DNA of 64,000 nucleotides from positions 796,622 to 860,621 of the forward strand of contig NZ_JAGJTM010000004.1 of NCBI RefSeq assembly GCF_018221685.1, read 5' to 3'. This document shows positions 34,526 through 43,821 of this stretch, one piece after another. The notes beneath the pieces are model-generated. The model saw only the letters and a program-made list of their open reading frames with translations. It made no database searches and was not told the DNA's origin. This DNA is from Bombella apis. Its GTDB lineage: Bacteria > Pseudomonadota > Alphaproteobacteria > Acetobacterales > Acetobacteraceae. Numbering within the stretch: position 1 is the stretch's first letter; the number at the start of each line of letters is the position of its first letter. The position numbers and the translations under genes were made by a program.

Positions 34526-36260
34526 CGATGCGCTCAAGGCAGCTCCCGGCCCTGAAGGGTTGATCCATCACCTGCTCGGCAAGCCGGAGGATAATGAGAC
34601 GATCCGGCTTGTATCCGGCTCACGGGACAGCATCCGCTTTGCCTATGATGATGCCCGGTCCCACGGAAGCAAGCGGGGCGTGCTGCATATCAAGCTCTCC
34701 CCCGATACCACCCAGACACTTACGGCGAAGGACTGGCAGACCTGTCTGACACGACTGGCACAGGAATATCATTTTGAAGGTCGCGAGATCAGCATCATCG
34801 AGCACAGGAAAAAGGGCCGGGTGCATCGGCATGTTGTCGTGCCCTTTGTGGACCCGGTCACGGGCCGAAAGCTGGATATGGGGTTTTCCAAATTGCGGGA
34901 CGAGAAATGCGCCCGGCTTCTGGAAATGCAGCTCGGCCACAAGCTCACCCCCATGAAGCTCGGGCACCGGAAAGCCGTCTGTGCCTATCTCAAGAAATCA
35001 GGCCAGAGGCAGGCCGCTGAATCTGTGGCTGTCTTGCCGGATTCCGGCATCGGCACCTCCCTCATGGCTCATCAGAAGGCCAAAAGACTGGGACGTGACC
35101 TTGCCGATGAGAAACAGCACATCAAGACGCTTTTTCAGCAGGTAGACGGCCCCGCTGCCTTCAGGGCAGCCCTAAAGACGGAGGGACTGGAACTCCGGAA
35201 GGGTGACAAGCCGGACCGTTACATCATTTGCCATTCCAGAGGCGGGCTGATCGGTTCGGCCAACCGGCTGACAGGATGGCGCGTCAAGGATTTTCAACAT
35301 TACATGGAGACAGATCATGAAACTATTCGGCAGAAAGCCACCCAAATCTCAGAACAGGGTCAAAAGCACGAACAAAACAGCCCAGCCCGCCCGCAAGACA
35401 CAGGACAGGACACCAGCCCCGGCACCCGCCTCAAGGACACCACCCCTCAGCGAGAGGAAAGGGCCGACAACCGGGGAGAGACTGATCGACTACTCCCAGA
35501 AGACACTCTACCAAAGCAGCCGGGCTGCCAGCGCTTCAGAAGAATTGCTCGGCCTGTTCAATCAGGACCAGGGAGAAAAGCAGGACGATCCTATCCAGCT
35601 TCTGCAAGAGACGCTGGCCCAGCTGGTGGAGCTGGAGCTGAGCAACGCCGAGAGGCTGACGCGGCTGGAAGAGGCTCTCTTGCGGAACAGGTCAGGCGGC
35701 TCCGGCAACCCGTCACAAAAAAAGCGTTACTGATTGCCCGGACGCGGCTGAGACGGGGCCTTGATCCAGCCTATTTTGCCGATCTTCTGCCCCGGAACGA
35801 GATCAGGGACCCTGTATCGGGCAACACCCTTTACCGGGCCAGGCTGATGCGTCGTTATTACGGCCTTTCGACAGAAGACCCCGTCGAGCCGCATGAAAGG
35901 CTTATCGAGCGGGCCAGGCAGATGGCATGGGTTGGCATCGGGGCGGACCATTTCCGCATCAGGCTGAAGAATGGCGAGCAGTTCAGGGATTACGGGGACC
36001 GCATGACCTGTCCTCCTGGCCCCATCCAGCCTGCCACGGCGCGGGAGATTGTGCTTTCGGCCATTGCCAAGGGGTGGGCAGGCATTGAGGTGACAGGCTC
36101 GCAGGACTTCAAGGACGAGATTGCCATCCATGCCAGGTTGAATGGCATTCCGTGCGATCATGAGTTGAGTGACAGGGCGCAACGTAAGTTTGTGGCGATC
36201 GTGAAGGAAAGGGGAGTGCCGCTCCGGATGGAGCAAGAGATGGGTTCGCCTGGACTTTAG
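34512..36260 (+). CDS. Relaxase (MobA/VirD2-like) with C-terminal LPD7-like domain
   Basis: A 582-residue protein from ATG 34512, inside the mobC end. The catalytic region includes SIRFAYDDARSHGSKRGVL, ISIIEHRKKGRVHRHVVVPF (His-containing motif III) and PVTGRKLDMGFSKLRDEK. Residues ~410-582 (FADLLPRNEIRDPVSGNTLY, AIAKGWAGIEVTGSQDFKDE) resemble the LPD7 domain seen on such relaxases. Between residues ~270 and 407 this frame is low-complexity because another gene (35317-35733) is read there in +1 frame. The stop codon lies at the IS junction, so the natural end may be lost. Confidence 0.75.
   Translation: MIINSDALKAAPGPEGLIHHLLGKPEDNETIRLVSGSRDSIRFAYDDARSHGSKRGVLHIKLSPDTTQTLTAKDWQTCLTRLAQEYHFEGREISIIEHRKKGRVHRHVVVPFVDPVTGRKLDMGFSKLRDEKCARLLEMQLGHKLTPMKLGHRKAVCAYLKKSGQRQAAESVAVLPDSGIGTSLMAHQKAKRLGRDLADEKQHIKTLFQQVDGPAAFRAALKTEGLELRKGDKPDRYIICHSRGGLIGSANRLTGWRVKDFQHYMETDHETIRQKATQISEQGQKHEQNSPARPQDTGQDTSPGTRLKDTTPQREERADNRGETDRLLPEDTLPKQPGCQRFRRIARPVQSGPGRKAGRSYPASARDAGPAGGAGAEQRREADAAGRGSLAEQVRRLRQPVTKKALLIARTRLRRGLDPAYFADLLPRNEIRDPVSGNTLYRARLMRRYYGLSTEDPVEPHERLIERARQMAWVGIGADHFRIRLKNGEQFRDYGDRMTCPPGPIQPATAREIVLSAIAKGWAGIEVTGSQDFKDEIAIHARLNGIPCDHELSDRAQRKFVAIVKERGVPLRMEQEMGSPGL
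35317..35733 (+). CDS. Nested mobB-like gene inside the relaxase gene (+1 frame)
   Basis: A 138-residue protein starting MKLFGRKPPKSQNRVKSTNK with GGAGA six bases upstream. N-terminal part basic and Pro-rich, C-terminal part LLQETLAQLVELELSNAERL is an acidic coiled coil. In this interval the nested frame has normal protein composition and the relaxase frame does not. In IncQ plasmid RSF1010 mobB is likewise inside mobA in another frame. Homology to mobB is not claimed; only the arrangement is alike. Confidence 0.6.
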   Translation: MKLFGRKPPKSQNRVKSTNKTAQPARKTQDRTPAPAPASRTPPLSERKGPTTGERLIDYSQKTLYQSSRAASASEELLGLFNQDQGEKQDDPIQLLQETLAQLVELELSNAERLTRLEEALLRNRSGGSGNPSQKKRY

Positions 36261-37101
36261 GGCCTGTTAGGTCTTGAAGAGAGGCATTTTTTTCTTATCT
36301 ATCTGGCATGAGTATGATGCAGTCAGTTATGTCAGATCAGAGCTGGTCTTTCTGGGAACCACTGATCAAAGACATTCGCCCCAAAGGAAAGACACCACCA
36401 AAGAACCTCCGACGGACGATATAAGCCATTTTCTGGCGACATCGCAACGGAGCGAAATGGCGTTCTGTTCCTTCTGAACTGGGCCCTTGGTGGATTGCGG
36501 CCCAGTTGTTCATTCGCTGGTCAAAACTTGGCGTGTGGCAGCGTCTCTTTGACCTGGTCAGCCGTAAAAACCAGGCTCTGGGCATGGTATTCCTTGATGG
36601 AACAACCATTCGTGCGCATCACAAGGCAGCTGGGGCTGCCAAAAAGGGGGATGCAGGGAATGTCCAAAAGGTCGTGAAGCTCTTGGCCGCTCACGTGGAG
36701 GATTAGCACCAAGGTCTGCGTAGCGGCCGATGGCCGCGGTAAGGCCTTGTCTTTCACCCTCGCACCCGGGCAGGCGCATGAATTGTCAGCCGCCTGTGCT
36801 CTCCTTGATGATCTTCCCCACACGCCAGGTTATGTTGTCTGCGATCGCGGCTATGCTTCCCACAAGTTCCGTGAAGATATCTGGAACCGGGGGGCGCGTC
36901 CTGTCATTTCATCCAAGCGAAATGATACCCAAGTCAGTTGTCCAGAATGGGCTTACAGACATCGCCATTTGGTGGAAAATCTCTGGGCAAGGCTCAAGGA
37001 ATGGCGGGCTATGGCAACCAGATATGAAAAGACCGCATCCTCTTTTCTTTCCGTCATCCTCATCTCTGCAATCTCTGATTATATCAAGACCTAACAGGCC
37101 C
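36260..37101 (+). mobile_element. IS5-type insertion sequence, decayed
   Basis: Perfect 18-bp terminal inverted repeats at 36260-36277 (GGGCCTGTTAGGTCTTGA) and 37084-37101. Length 842 bp. It lies directly at the end of the relaxase gene and in front of the integrase 3' end. A clear target duplication is not evident (TTAG left, CTAG right). Confidence 0.8.
36308..37094 (+). pseudogene. IS5-family transposase, interrupted
   Basis: The frame from 36308 (MSDQSWSFWEPLIKDIRPKG) is broken by a TAA at 36422, resumes in the same frame (RHRNGAKWRSVP...GMVFLDGTTIRAHHKAAGA, with the DGT catalytic Asp) to a stop at 36706, and continues in another frame from about 36706 (TKVCVAADGRGKALSFTLAP, VVCDRGYASHKF with the second Asp, YRHRHLVENLWARLKEWRAM with the Glu). 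A frameshift between two frames is programmed in some IS5 groups, but the extra TAA points to decay. Confidence 0.75.
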
Positions 37102-37118
37102 TAGTCCTGTTGAAATAG

Positions 37119-38759
37119 TCAGTGCGGTGGCAGCGGAATTTTAAAGGTCGGATACTCCAGAGCCTCCACGACCTGTTGGAGGTTCTGCACGGCAATGCCG
37201 CTTGTGTAGGTTGTGGTGCCCTGCGATTGATGGCTGGCTTCATGGCCCAGCAAGGTATCAATCCAGAGTTCTCTGATATTGCCACTTTGGTTCCGCAGTT
37301 TGGTCGAAACCGTATGCCGGAAAGAGTGGAAAGTCACAGTTTTCGGCAGGCCAGGGCGTTTCTTGAATTTTGAAAAGGCCTGCGCAAAGTCCGTTCCCCG
37401 CCCTCGGGCAGAGGGGTTCAGGTCTGGGAACAGGTAGTGTTCTCCTTTCTGCACAAGGTCGAGCACACCCCATTGCAACAGATGACTATGGATAGGAATA
37501 AGCCGTGTCCCGGCTACTGTTTTCGGTGACCAGTTATCCTCGGGGTGGGGGCGGACATGAAAGCAACGAATACCATTGACGGTCACAATATCCTGTGTGC
37601 GTAGGTTACAGAGTTTCCCAAGGCGCATTCCGGTATACAGGGCGATGGTAATGAGACCGACATAACTGCGCAAAGAGGTTGTGGTGCTTGTCCATTGGGC
37701 TGTGGAAAGCTGGGCCAGTTCGCGGTCTGTCCAATCTCGACGGTCAATCTTCTGGGTCACATCGTAGGTCCACCCCGCCCATGGATTACGGGCCACGATT
37801 TCGCGTTGCACAAGATGCCCCCAGAGGGCCGAGAGGCGGGAGAAATGGTTTTTGACTGTCTTGCCGCTGAGTGTTTCAAGTTCTTCCTCTTTGGCCCGCA
37901 AAATTGCGTCATGAATGCCAAGAGAGTTCTTATGTTTGCCGTGGGTAGAGGGCAGGGCAAAGAGCATATCCCGGAACTCCCCAGCCACCCCGCCGGTAAT
38001 CTGGTCAACAGGCTTGTCATCAAAGGCTTCCACGAAGAGACTGATGGTCTTGCCGGTATCGCGGATAATGCCGGGGCTTTTGGTTTTATCGCGATAAATG
38101 AACTGGTCCGCCATTGCCGTGATGGTCGGGCCTGTCTTTTTCTTGGGGCCGGGTGTGGCTTTATTGGGAGTAGGACAAACAGAAGTCTCCTCCTGCACAG
38201 GCATAAAAGCCGCCTGTGTTTCCTGCCCGGCATTTTTGATAGACACCACGATGGCGCTCAGGTTGGCAATCTGCTCCCGCAGCATGGTTTTTTCTGTGGC
38301 GTTGCGTAGATAGTCCTTGGTGGCCGTGGCGTGCAGTTTCTGGAAGCCTGCCATGAGACTATCGAGGCCGTCATTGGATATCTTAATAAAGTCTTGCAGT
38401 TGCTTCAGGCTCTCCATCTTCTCGAAGTAGAACCGTGCCTTTTCATAGGTGCGTTCAGCCTCCACCCGCTCCTCTTCAATCGCAATCATGCGTTTTGTGT
38501 CGCGCATGATGTCCTTATAGAGGGCGAGAAGCTTTCTCAGTTCTTCTGGGGAGGCATCTTCGTACATGACTTTGGCTTTACTAAAGAACTGTCCGGTTCT
38601 GGCATAAAGCCCGGCTGCGCGTTCGCGTGCAACCCGCTTGCTGCTGGTCTGAAGGGAAAGAGAGATTTCCGTGCGGCCCAGCAGGGCACGAAGGGGGAAG
38701 GGGATGGTGCGGCGGAAGTGGCAGTGTGCGCCAAGCAGACGGAGCATGTCGGTTCCCAT
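37119..38759 (-). CDS. Tyrosine integrase with DUF6538-like N-terminus (element 1)
   Basis: A 546-residue protein: MLRLLGAHCHFRRTIPFPLR at the start, a long coiled middle (residues ~75-190), and catalytic region with YTGMRLGKLCNLRTQD, HSFRHTVSTKLRNQ and SHQSQGTTTYTSG. It is paralogous to the integrase at 48634-50265. Its start lies 79 bp from a tRNA-like sequence at 38838, the same spacing as the paralog. Confidence 0.8.
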   Translation of the reverse strand: MGTDMLRLLGAHCHFRRTIPFPLRALLGRTEISLSLQTSSKRVARERAAGLYARTGQFFSKAKVMYEDASPEELRKLLALYKDIMRDTKRMIAIEEERVEAERTYEKARFYFEKMESLKQLQDFIKISNDGLDSLMAGFQKLHATATKDYLRNATEKTMLREQIANLSAIVVSIKNAGQETQAAFMPVQEETSVCPTPNKATPGPKKKTGPTITAMADQFIYRDKTKSPGIIRDTGKTISLFVEAFDDKPVDQITGGVAGEFRDMLFALPSTHGKHKNSLGIHDAILRAKEEELETLSGKTVKNHFSRLSALWGHLVQREIVARNPWAGWTYDVTQKIDRRDWTDRELAQLSTAQWTSTTTSLRSYVGLITIALYTGMRLGKLCNLRTQDIVTVNGIRCFHVRPHPEDNWSPKTVAGTRLIPIHSHLLQWGVLDLVQKGEHYLFPDLNPSARGRGTDFAQAFSKFKKRPGLPKTVTFHSFRHTVSTKLRNQSGNIRELWIDTLLGHEASHQSQGTTTYTSGIAVQNLQQVVEALEYPTFKIPLPPH

Positions 38760-38837
38760 TATGGGAAGGTGAACGGGACACGGTCCTTTTGTCCTGCCAA
38801 GCAGGCACTTTACTCAATATTTTCAAAAGATTAGTGG

Positions 38838-38859
38838 TGCGAACTGCGGGACTCGAACC
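38838..38859 (-). repeat. Direct repeat / attachment site copy 1, 3' end of a tRNA-like sequence
   Basis: The 22 bases TGCGAACTGCGGGACTCGAACC recur at 50345-50366 with one mismatch in the same orientation. On the minus strand they read as a T-loop (GGTTCGAGTCC) plus acceptor 3' strand and here CACCA. The T-stem is not fully paired, so no intact tRNA is present. Each copy is about 80 bp upstream of a related integrase. Confidence 0.7.
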
Positions 38860-38997
38860 CTGAGAAGCGGGTGAGTTGCGTTCGAAACCTTACTGATTTC
38901 ATCAAGCAAAACGCTAAAAGACGTCCTTCTTGGTAACGATTTATGAGAAGCACTTTGGAGAAGAAGTGAGTTCTCGTCAAGAGACTTCCCAAAACGT

Positions 38998-40953
38998 TCA
39001 AAAAGGTGAGGGGGTGGCAGAGGGGCGCGGTGTGGTCTGCGGGTTCGGTGCGGGTTTTTGCTGGGTTTCGGTCTCTTTTTCCCGCTTGAAAAACTCGTTT
39101 TGAGGTTCTGCTGTTTTAGAGTGGTCTGCCTGTAAAATCATAAGAGCCTGCTCAAGCTGCCCTGTATACTGAGCATGGAAGAAGGCTTTTCGTGTGACCT
39201 CATCAAGGTCTTTATGCAGGCCGGGGAGTTGCCTGAGGTGGCGTAAGCGGTTTTGAGCGGCTTCGAGGGTTGGCCTATAGGCAATCTCAGCGTTCTTTTG
39301 CTCCTCTTTCCGCTGTGCCATGGATTTTTGATAAAGTGTTCGTAGTAAAGCGAGAGTTCTCTCTTTGTTGAGCAGGGCGGACACATGCTGTCTTTTCTGG
39401 TCATAGTAGTTTTCCAGAGACCGTTCCCGCGCTGTGGGCACAGGCAAGGTTAGGGGCCGGGGTGGTTTTTCTCTCAGGCCAAACAGGTAAAGTAAGGTCT
39501 CAATGAGGTAACGGAGTATTTCAGCAAGGATAAGTAGGGCTTTTTCAAAAGCCTCATCAGCTTTGTGCCGTCGTCCAGTTAAACCACCTAACAAGGAAGC
39601 AGAAGCCGCTTCACGTTCCTGATGCGCCAAGTCAAGTGTTTCCTTGGCCTTTTTGAGTTTTATCCGAATGGGCTTTATTTCTCGTAAGATGTTTTGAAAG
39701 ACTTGGTCGCGTGTTGGCACAGGGCCGTACAGCGATAAGGGGTTCTGGCGTATGATGTGTTCACATCGGGCTACCTCCTTTTTCCAGTCTCTCAGGTAAT
39801 GGGCAAAACCGGGGTTAAGGTTCTGTGTCTGAGTGAGAGAGGTCACTGTTGGACGATATCTTGGCTCTCTACGCAGGGGCATAATCGTGGCATCCGGTGG
39901 CAAGACGCGCGGCGGTCTGGCGCTCAGTGGGCTTAACCGGCGGGCACGGGCTGCGACCGGGCGTACTAGGCGGGGTTCGTCTGCTGGCAGAGCTTCCTGC
40001 ATGAGCAAAGCATGGAAGTCTTTCATGCGTGTTTTGGTCAGGCGGGTAAAAGAGCCAATCAGGGTGCCGTCTGCTGTTTCAATGATATGGGCTCCCGGTC
40101 TGGTGGCGCTTTTATCGCCTTCTCGCATCACGAACCCTTGTTCCTGTAACAGACGGCGGAAGGCAGGGAGCTTTTCGCCTGACTGTTGCCAGAGAGTGGT
40201 AATCTCTTTCTTCAAGGCTGGTAAATCCACAGCCTGTCGTTCTGTTATCCGGCGTGCCTGAGAGGTGTACGCAGCGCGGGGAAGGGAGGCATCCTCAGCT
40301 ATAAGGGCTTCTACCAGTTGGGCTTCGCGATGCTTGCCCTCCTTGCGCAGGGCATTGGCAATAGCCGTATCATGACGCCCTGCTGTTAACGGGTGTCCCA
40401 GCCTGATTTCTTCTAACCGGGCGACCTTTTCCAGTCGCATGTAAGAGAAGCGACTACTCAACACATGGTCATGCTGCCATTCAGGCAGAATAAGATGCCC
40501 GTGTCTTTTGCCGTCTTTCTGGTGAAAGATAAGGGTGCGAGAAGCTTTATCCGCCCCAAGTTCCTCACAGAGCCGGTCGGCAAACTCTGACAGTTCTGCA
40601 TCTGTCATGGCCTGTTCAGGATTGAAGGCGATATGACGCAACAGCCTGTCAGTTCTCTCTTTCAGGGCGTTTATGTCGTCCAGGGTGGCGGCGCAGGCCA
40701 CTGCCTCGCCGCTATTGGCGACGTGGGCCAGTTGGTTGAGGTTGTTGCCAATGCGGGCAAGGTCTCCCCGTAGGCCTCTGAGTTCAGCAAGGAGCTGGTC
40801 GCCCTCTTGGCCAGTGAACTCGGCATCACGCAAGAGAGCGCGTATCCAGCCAGAGGTGTTGTGGTGTCCGGCCCGTCTGGCCACGACTTGCCATCGGTCA
40901 AGTTCGTCGGGTCTGGCCCTGACGGAAAGGCGGGACGTTCGGATTTCAGGCAT
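38998..40953 (-). CDS. MobC-relaxase fusion lacking the relaxase N-terminal catalytic segment
   Basis: A 651-residue protein from ATG 40953 (MPEIRTSRLSVRARPDELDR). Residues 1-~110 are a complete MobC (LRGLRGDLARIGNNLNQLAH). They run directly into relaxase sequence from the region preceding motif III (RTLIFHQKDGKRHGHLILPE at ~140-160). The usual relaxase N-terminus with the active Tyr is missing, judged against the relaxase at 34512. The C-terminal half has a hydrophobic stretch (ALLILAEILRYLIETLLYLF) and long charged helices. It may be a non-catalytic mobilization accessory or a decayed relaxase. Confidence 0.7.
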   Translation of the reverse strand: MPEIRTSRLSVRARPDELDRWQVVARRAGHHNTSGWIRALLRDAEFTGQEGDQLLAELRGLRGDLARIGNNLNQLAHVANSGEAVACAATLDDINALKERTDRLLRHIAFNPEQAMTDAELSEFADRLCEELGADKASRTLIFHQKDGKRHGHLILPEWQHDHVLSSRFSYMRLEKVARLEEIRLGHPLTAGRHDTAIANALRKEGKHREAQLVEALIAEDASLPRAAYTSQARRITERQAVDLPALKKEITTLWQQSGEKLPAFRRLLQEQGFVMREGDKSATRPGAHIIETADGTLIGSFTRLTKTRMKDFHALLMQEALPADEPRLVRPVAARARRLSPLSARPPRVLPPDATIMPLRREPRYRPTVTSLTQTQNLNPGFAHYLRDWKKEVARCEHIIRQNPLSLYGPVPTRDQVFQNILREIKPIRIKLKKAKETLDLAHQEREAASASLLGGLTGRRHKADEAFEKALLILAEILRYLIETLLYLFGLREKPPRPLTLPVPTARERSLENYYDQKRQHVSALLNKERTLALLRTLYQKSMAQRKEEQKNAEIAYRPTLEAAQNRLRHLRQLPGLHKDLDEVTRKAFFHAQYTGQLEQALMILQADHSKTAEPQNEFFKREKETETQQKPAPNPQTTPRPSATPSPF

Positions 40954-40974
40954 GGTTTCAGTCTCCCTCTTTGT

Positions 40975-41001
40975 GGGGGTCAACGGGGGAGGCACTCCCC
41001 C
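40975..41001 (-). promoter_or_regulatory. Candidate oriT-like hairpin upstream of the mobC-relaxase fusion
   Basis: Minus-strand reading GGGGGAG-TGC-CTCCCCC is a perfect 7-bp stem with 3-base loop, followed by GTTGACCCCC. It lies 22 bp before the start at 40953, closely matching the arrangement at 34103-34129. Confidence 0.45.
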
Positions 41002-41040
41002 TTGCCAGCTTGTCCAAGGTTACCCAACGGGTAGCCATTG

Positions 41041-41427
41041 GACACTGCTGGCTCCTGACTCCTGACACAAACCCCATGGAGACTAAGGTAATCTATTTCC
41101 ATGAAAGGAACAAAAAAAAGAACAAATTCTTAATTCTTAGGAGAAGCATTCCCTAAGTATGGGAAGTTATACGGTCATGAGGCCTCATTCATAAACAGAG
41201 TGAGAAGGCTTTCCAGCGTCGCGAATGTTTCCGGGTCTCCAAACCGGACATCGGCGCACTGCCCTCCACTTCGTCCCCGGGCGACGTGAAGTTAAGTGGG
41301 GTTTCTTTTACGGCCAACAGGCGGAGCCGCTGGCAACAGAGCCCATCCCAAGGCTGATTGCAAAACCAAGTCCTTAAGGGTAGTCGTTGAAGGACTATTG
41401 CCCTCGCATCAACTTTTGAGGCCTACA
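41041..41427. other. Non-coding interval before hsdM
   Basis: About 390 bp without a convincing gene. The first part (41080-41160) is AT-rich. The promoter of the hsd operon should lie in this interval, but I cannot place -35 and -10 boxes with confidence. Confidence 0.5.
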
Positions 41428-43821
41428 TTGAACCAGACGTCCCACAGCAGCCTTGTTTCCTTCATCTGGCGCATTGCCGACGATTGCCTCCGCGATGTGT
41501 ATGTACGGGGCAAGTATCGCGATGTGATCCTGCCGATGGTTGTGCTGCGCCGCCTTGACACGTTGCTTGAGCCGACCAAGGACGCTGTTCTGAAAGAAGT
41601 CCGGTACCAAAAAGAAAACATTGACGCGACGGAGTTGGACGATGAGCCGCTCAAGGGTGCCTCTGGTTACGTCTTCTTCAACACCAGCCGCTGGACCTTA
41701 AAGAAGCTGTACAACACCGCCACCAACGACCAGCAGATCCTCCTAGCTAATATTGAGGATTACCTCGACGGCTTCAGTGACAACGTCAAAGGGATCATCG
41801 ATCGCTTCAAACTGTTCGAACAGATGCGCCATATGGCGGAGAAGCAGGTGCTTCTCGACGTCATTGAGAAATTCGTCTCCCCCTGGATCAACCTGACCCC
41901 GAATGAGATAGAGGATCCGGAAGGCAACACGCTTCCGGGTCTCTCTAACCTAGGTATGGGATACGTCTTTGAGGAACTGATCCGTAAGTTCAACGAAGAG
42001 AATAACGAAGAAGCAGGGGAACACTTCACCCCGCGCGAAGTGATCCACCTCATGACGCACCTGCTTTTCGACCCGATAAAAGGCCGTCTGCCCAAGATCC
42101 TGACGATTTACGATCCGGCTTGCGGCTCGGGCGGCATGCTGACCGAGGCTCAGAACTATATCACGGACGCAGATGGCCCTTTCCATGCCCAAGGGGACGT
42201 TTACCTCTATGGCAAAGAGATCAACGACGAGACTTACGCGATCTGCAAATCCGACATGATGATCAAGGGCAATAACCCTGAAAACATCCGCGTGGGTTCC
42301 ACCCTTTCTACCGATGAATTCTCCGATGACCGTTTCGACTTCATGCTGTCCAACCCGCCCTATGGCAAAAGCTGGAAGAGCGAGGTGAAGTACATCAAAG
42401 ACGGCAAGGACGTCATTGATCCCCGTTTTAAAGTCGAGCTGGCCGATTACTGGGGTAAGGTCGAAACGATGGATGCCACCCCGCGCTCATCGGATGGCCA
42501 GCTGCTGTTCCTGATGGAGATGATCAGCAAAATGAAACCCACCAGCGCCAGCCCTCTGGGCTCGCGCATCGCGTCGGTCCATAACGGCTCCAGCCTGTTC
42601 ACTGGGGATGCGGGCAAAGGGGAATCCAACATCCGCCGCTTTATCATCGAAAATGATATGCTGGATACCATCATCCAGCTGCCCAACAACCTGTTCTACA
42701 ACACCGGCATCACCACCTATATCTGGCTCCTGTCCAACGCCAAGCCCGAGGCACGGCGCGGGCGGGTCCAACTGATTGACGCCAGCCTCATGTTCCGCAA
42801 GCTGCGCAAGAACCTTGGCGACAAGAACTGCGAGTTTTCGGACAAACATATCCAGCAGATCACCGAGGCCTTCCTGAACTTCGCCTCTGTCGAGCGCCAG
42901 ATCGACGCGGCGGGCGATCCGCAGGGCATCGCCGTGCAAGTCTTCGACAACGCGGATTTCGGCTATCACAAAGTCACCATTGAACGCCCGGACCGCCGCC
43001 GTGCGGGTTTCAGCGCTGAACGCCTCGCCCCCCTACGCTTTGATAAGTCCCTGCGCGAGCCCATGGAATGGCTCTACGACGAACACGGGGATCAGGTCTA
43101 TCAACCGGGCTTTTTAAAGGAGAAGGCCAAGCAGATCACCGCGTGGTGTGAGGAAGCCGGGCTAACCCTGAACGCCAAGGCCAAGGCCAAGCTGCTCGAC
43201 ACCAAGTACTGGGTCAAGCTGCGCGACCTGCTGGCCACGGCGACCCAGATCATGGGCGATGTGGGCCTTGAGGAGACCGGCGACTTCAACGCCTTCCGCA
43301 AGGCGGTCAACGCCGCGATCAAGGCGCGCAAGATCAAGCTGGCCGTGACCGAGAAGAACGCCATCCTGAACGCCGTCAGCTGGTACGACGAGACCGCGCA
43401 AAAGGTGATCGACAAGAAGCACAAGCTGACCGGCGCAGAGATTGAGGAGCTGACCACGCATCTGGGGTGTGCGGCGGAGGATCTCGCTGATTTCGGTTGG
43501 TACCAGCAGAAGGATGGCAGCTACCTGACCTATGAGAGCACCGCAGAGCTGCGCGATGCGGAAAGCGTGGCCCTAAAGGATAACATCCACCGCTACTTCC
43601 TGGCGGAGGTGAAGCCGAATGTGGAAGAAGCCTGGATCAACCTAGACAGCGTGAAGATCGGCTACGAGATCAGCTTCAACAAGTATTTCTATCGCCACAA
43701 GCCGCTGCGCAGCCTTGAAGAGGTGACGCAGGACATTCTGGCCCTGGAAGAAAAAGCCGACGGGCTGATTGCAGACATTCTGGGTGTCGAGGTCGCGACC
43801 AAGCTGGAGCCGTCGGAATGA
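41428..43821 (+). CDS. hsdM: Type I restriction-modification methyltransferase subunit HsdM
   Basis: A 797-residue protein if the TTG at 41428 is the start (MNQTSHSSLVSFIWRIADDC); TGAGG lies upstream and the family starts with this sequence. Residues 1-~150 are the N-terminal helical domain, DPACGSGGM at 229-237 is the SAM-binding motif, NPPYG at 309-313 the N6-adenine catalytic motif. The C-terminus is longer than in classical EcoKI HsdM, with a long helical extension. It modifies adenine in the host target with HsdS, and its stop overlaps hsdS by four bases. Confidence 0.9.
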   Translation: MNQTSHSSLVSFIWRIADDCLRDVYVRGKYRDVILPMVVLRRLDTLLEPTKDAVLKEVRYQKENIDATELDDEPLKGASGYVFFNTSRWTLKKLYNTATNDQQILLANIEDYLDGFSDNVKGIIDRFKLFEQMRHMAEKQVLLDVIEKFVSPWINLTPNEIEDPEGNTLPGLSNLGMGYVFEELIRKFNEENNEEAGEHFTPREVIHLMTHLLFDPIKGRLPKILTIYDPACGSGGMLTEAQNYITDADGPFHAQGDVYLYGKEINDETYAICKSDMMIKGNNPENIRVGSTLSTDEFSDDRFDFMLSNPPYGKSWKSEVKYIKDGKDVIDPRFKVELADYWGKVETMDATPRSSDGQLLFLMEMISKMKPTSASPLGSRIASVHNGSSLFTGDAGKGESNIRRFIIENDMLDTIIQLPNNLFYNTGITTYIWLLSNAKPEARRGRVQLIDASLMFRKLRKNLGDKNCEFSDKHIQQITEAFLNFASVERQIDAAGDPQGIAVQVFDNADFGYHKVTIERPDRRRAGFSAERLAPLRFDKSLREPMEWLYDEHGDQVYQPGFLKEKAKQITAWCEEAGLTLNAKAKAKLLDTKYWVKLRDLLATATQIMGDVGLEETGDFNAFRKAVNAAIKARKIKLAVTEKNAILNAVSWYDETAQKVIDKKHKLTGAEIEELTTHLGCAAEDLADFGWYQQKDGSYLTYESTAELRDAESVALKDNIHRYFLAEVKPNVEEAWINLDSVKIGYEISFNKYFYRHKPLRSLEEVTQDILALEEKADGLIADILGVEVATKLEPSE

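Noticed and set aside
38838..38880. Functional tRNA gene at the left island end
   Set aside because: Only the 3' part is present and the T-stem is not fully paired; there is no D-arm or anticodon arm next to it.
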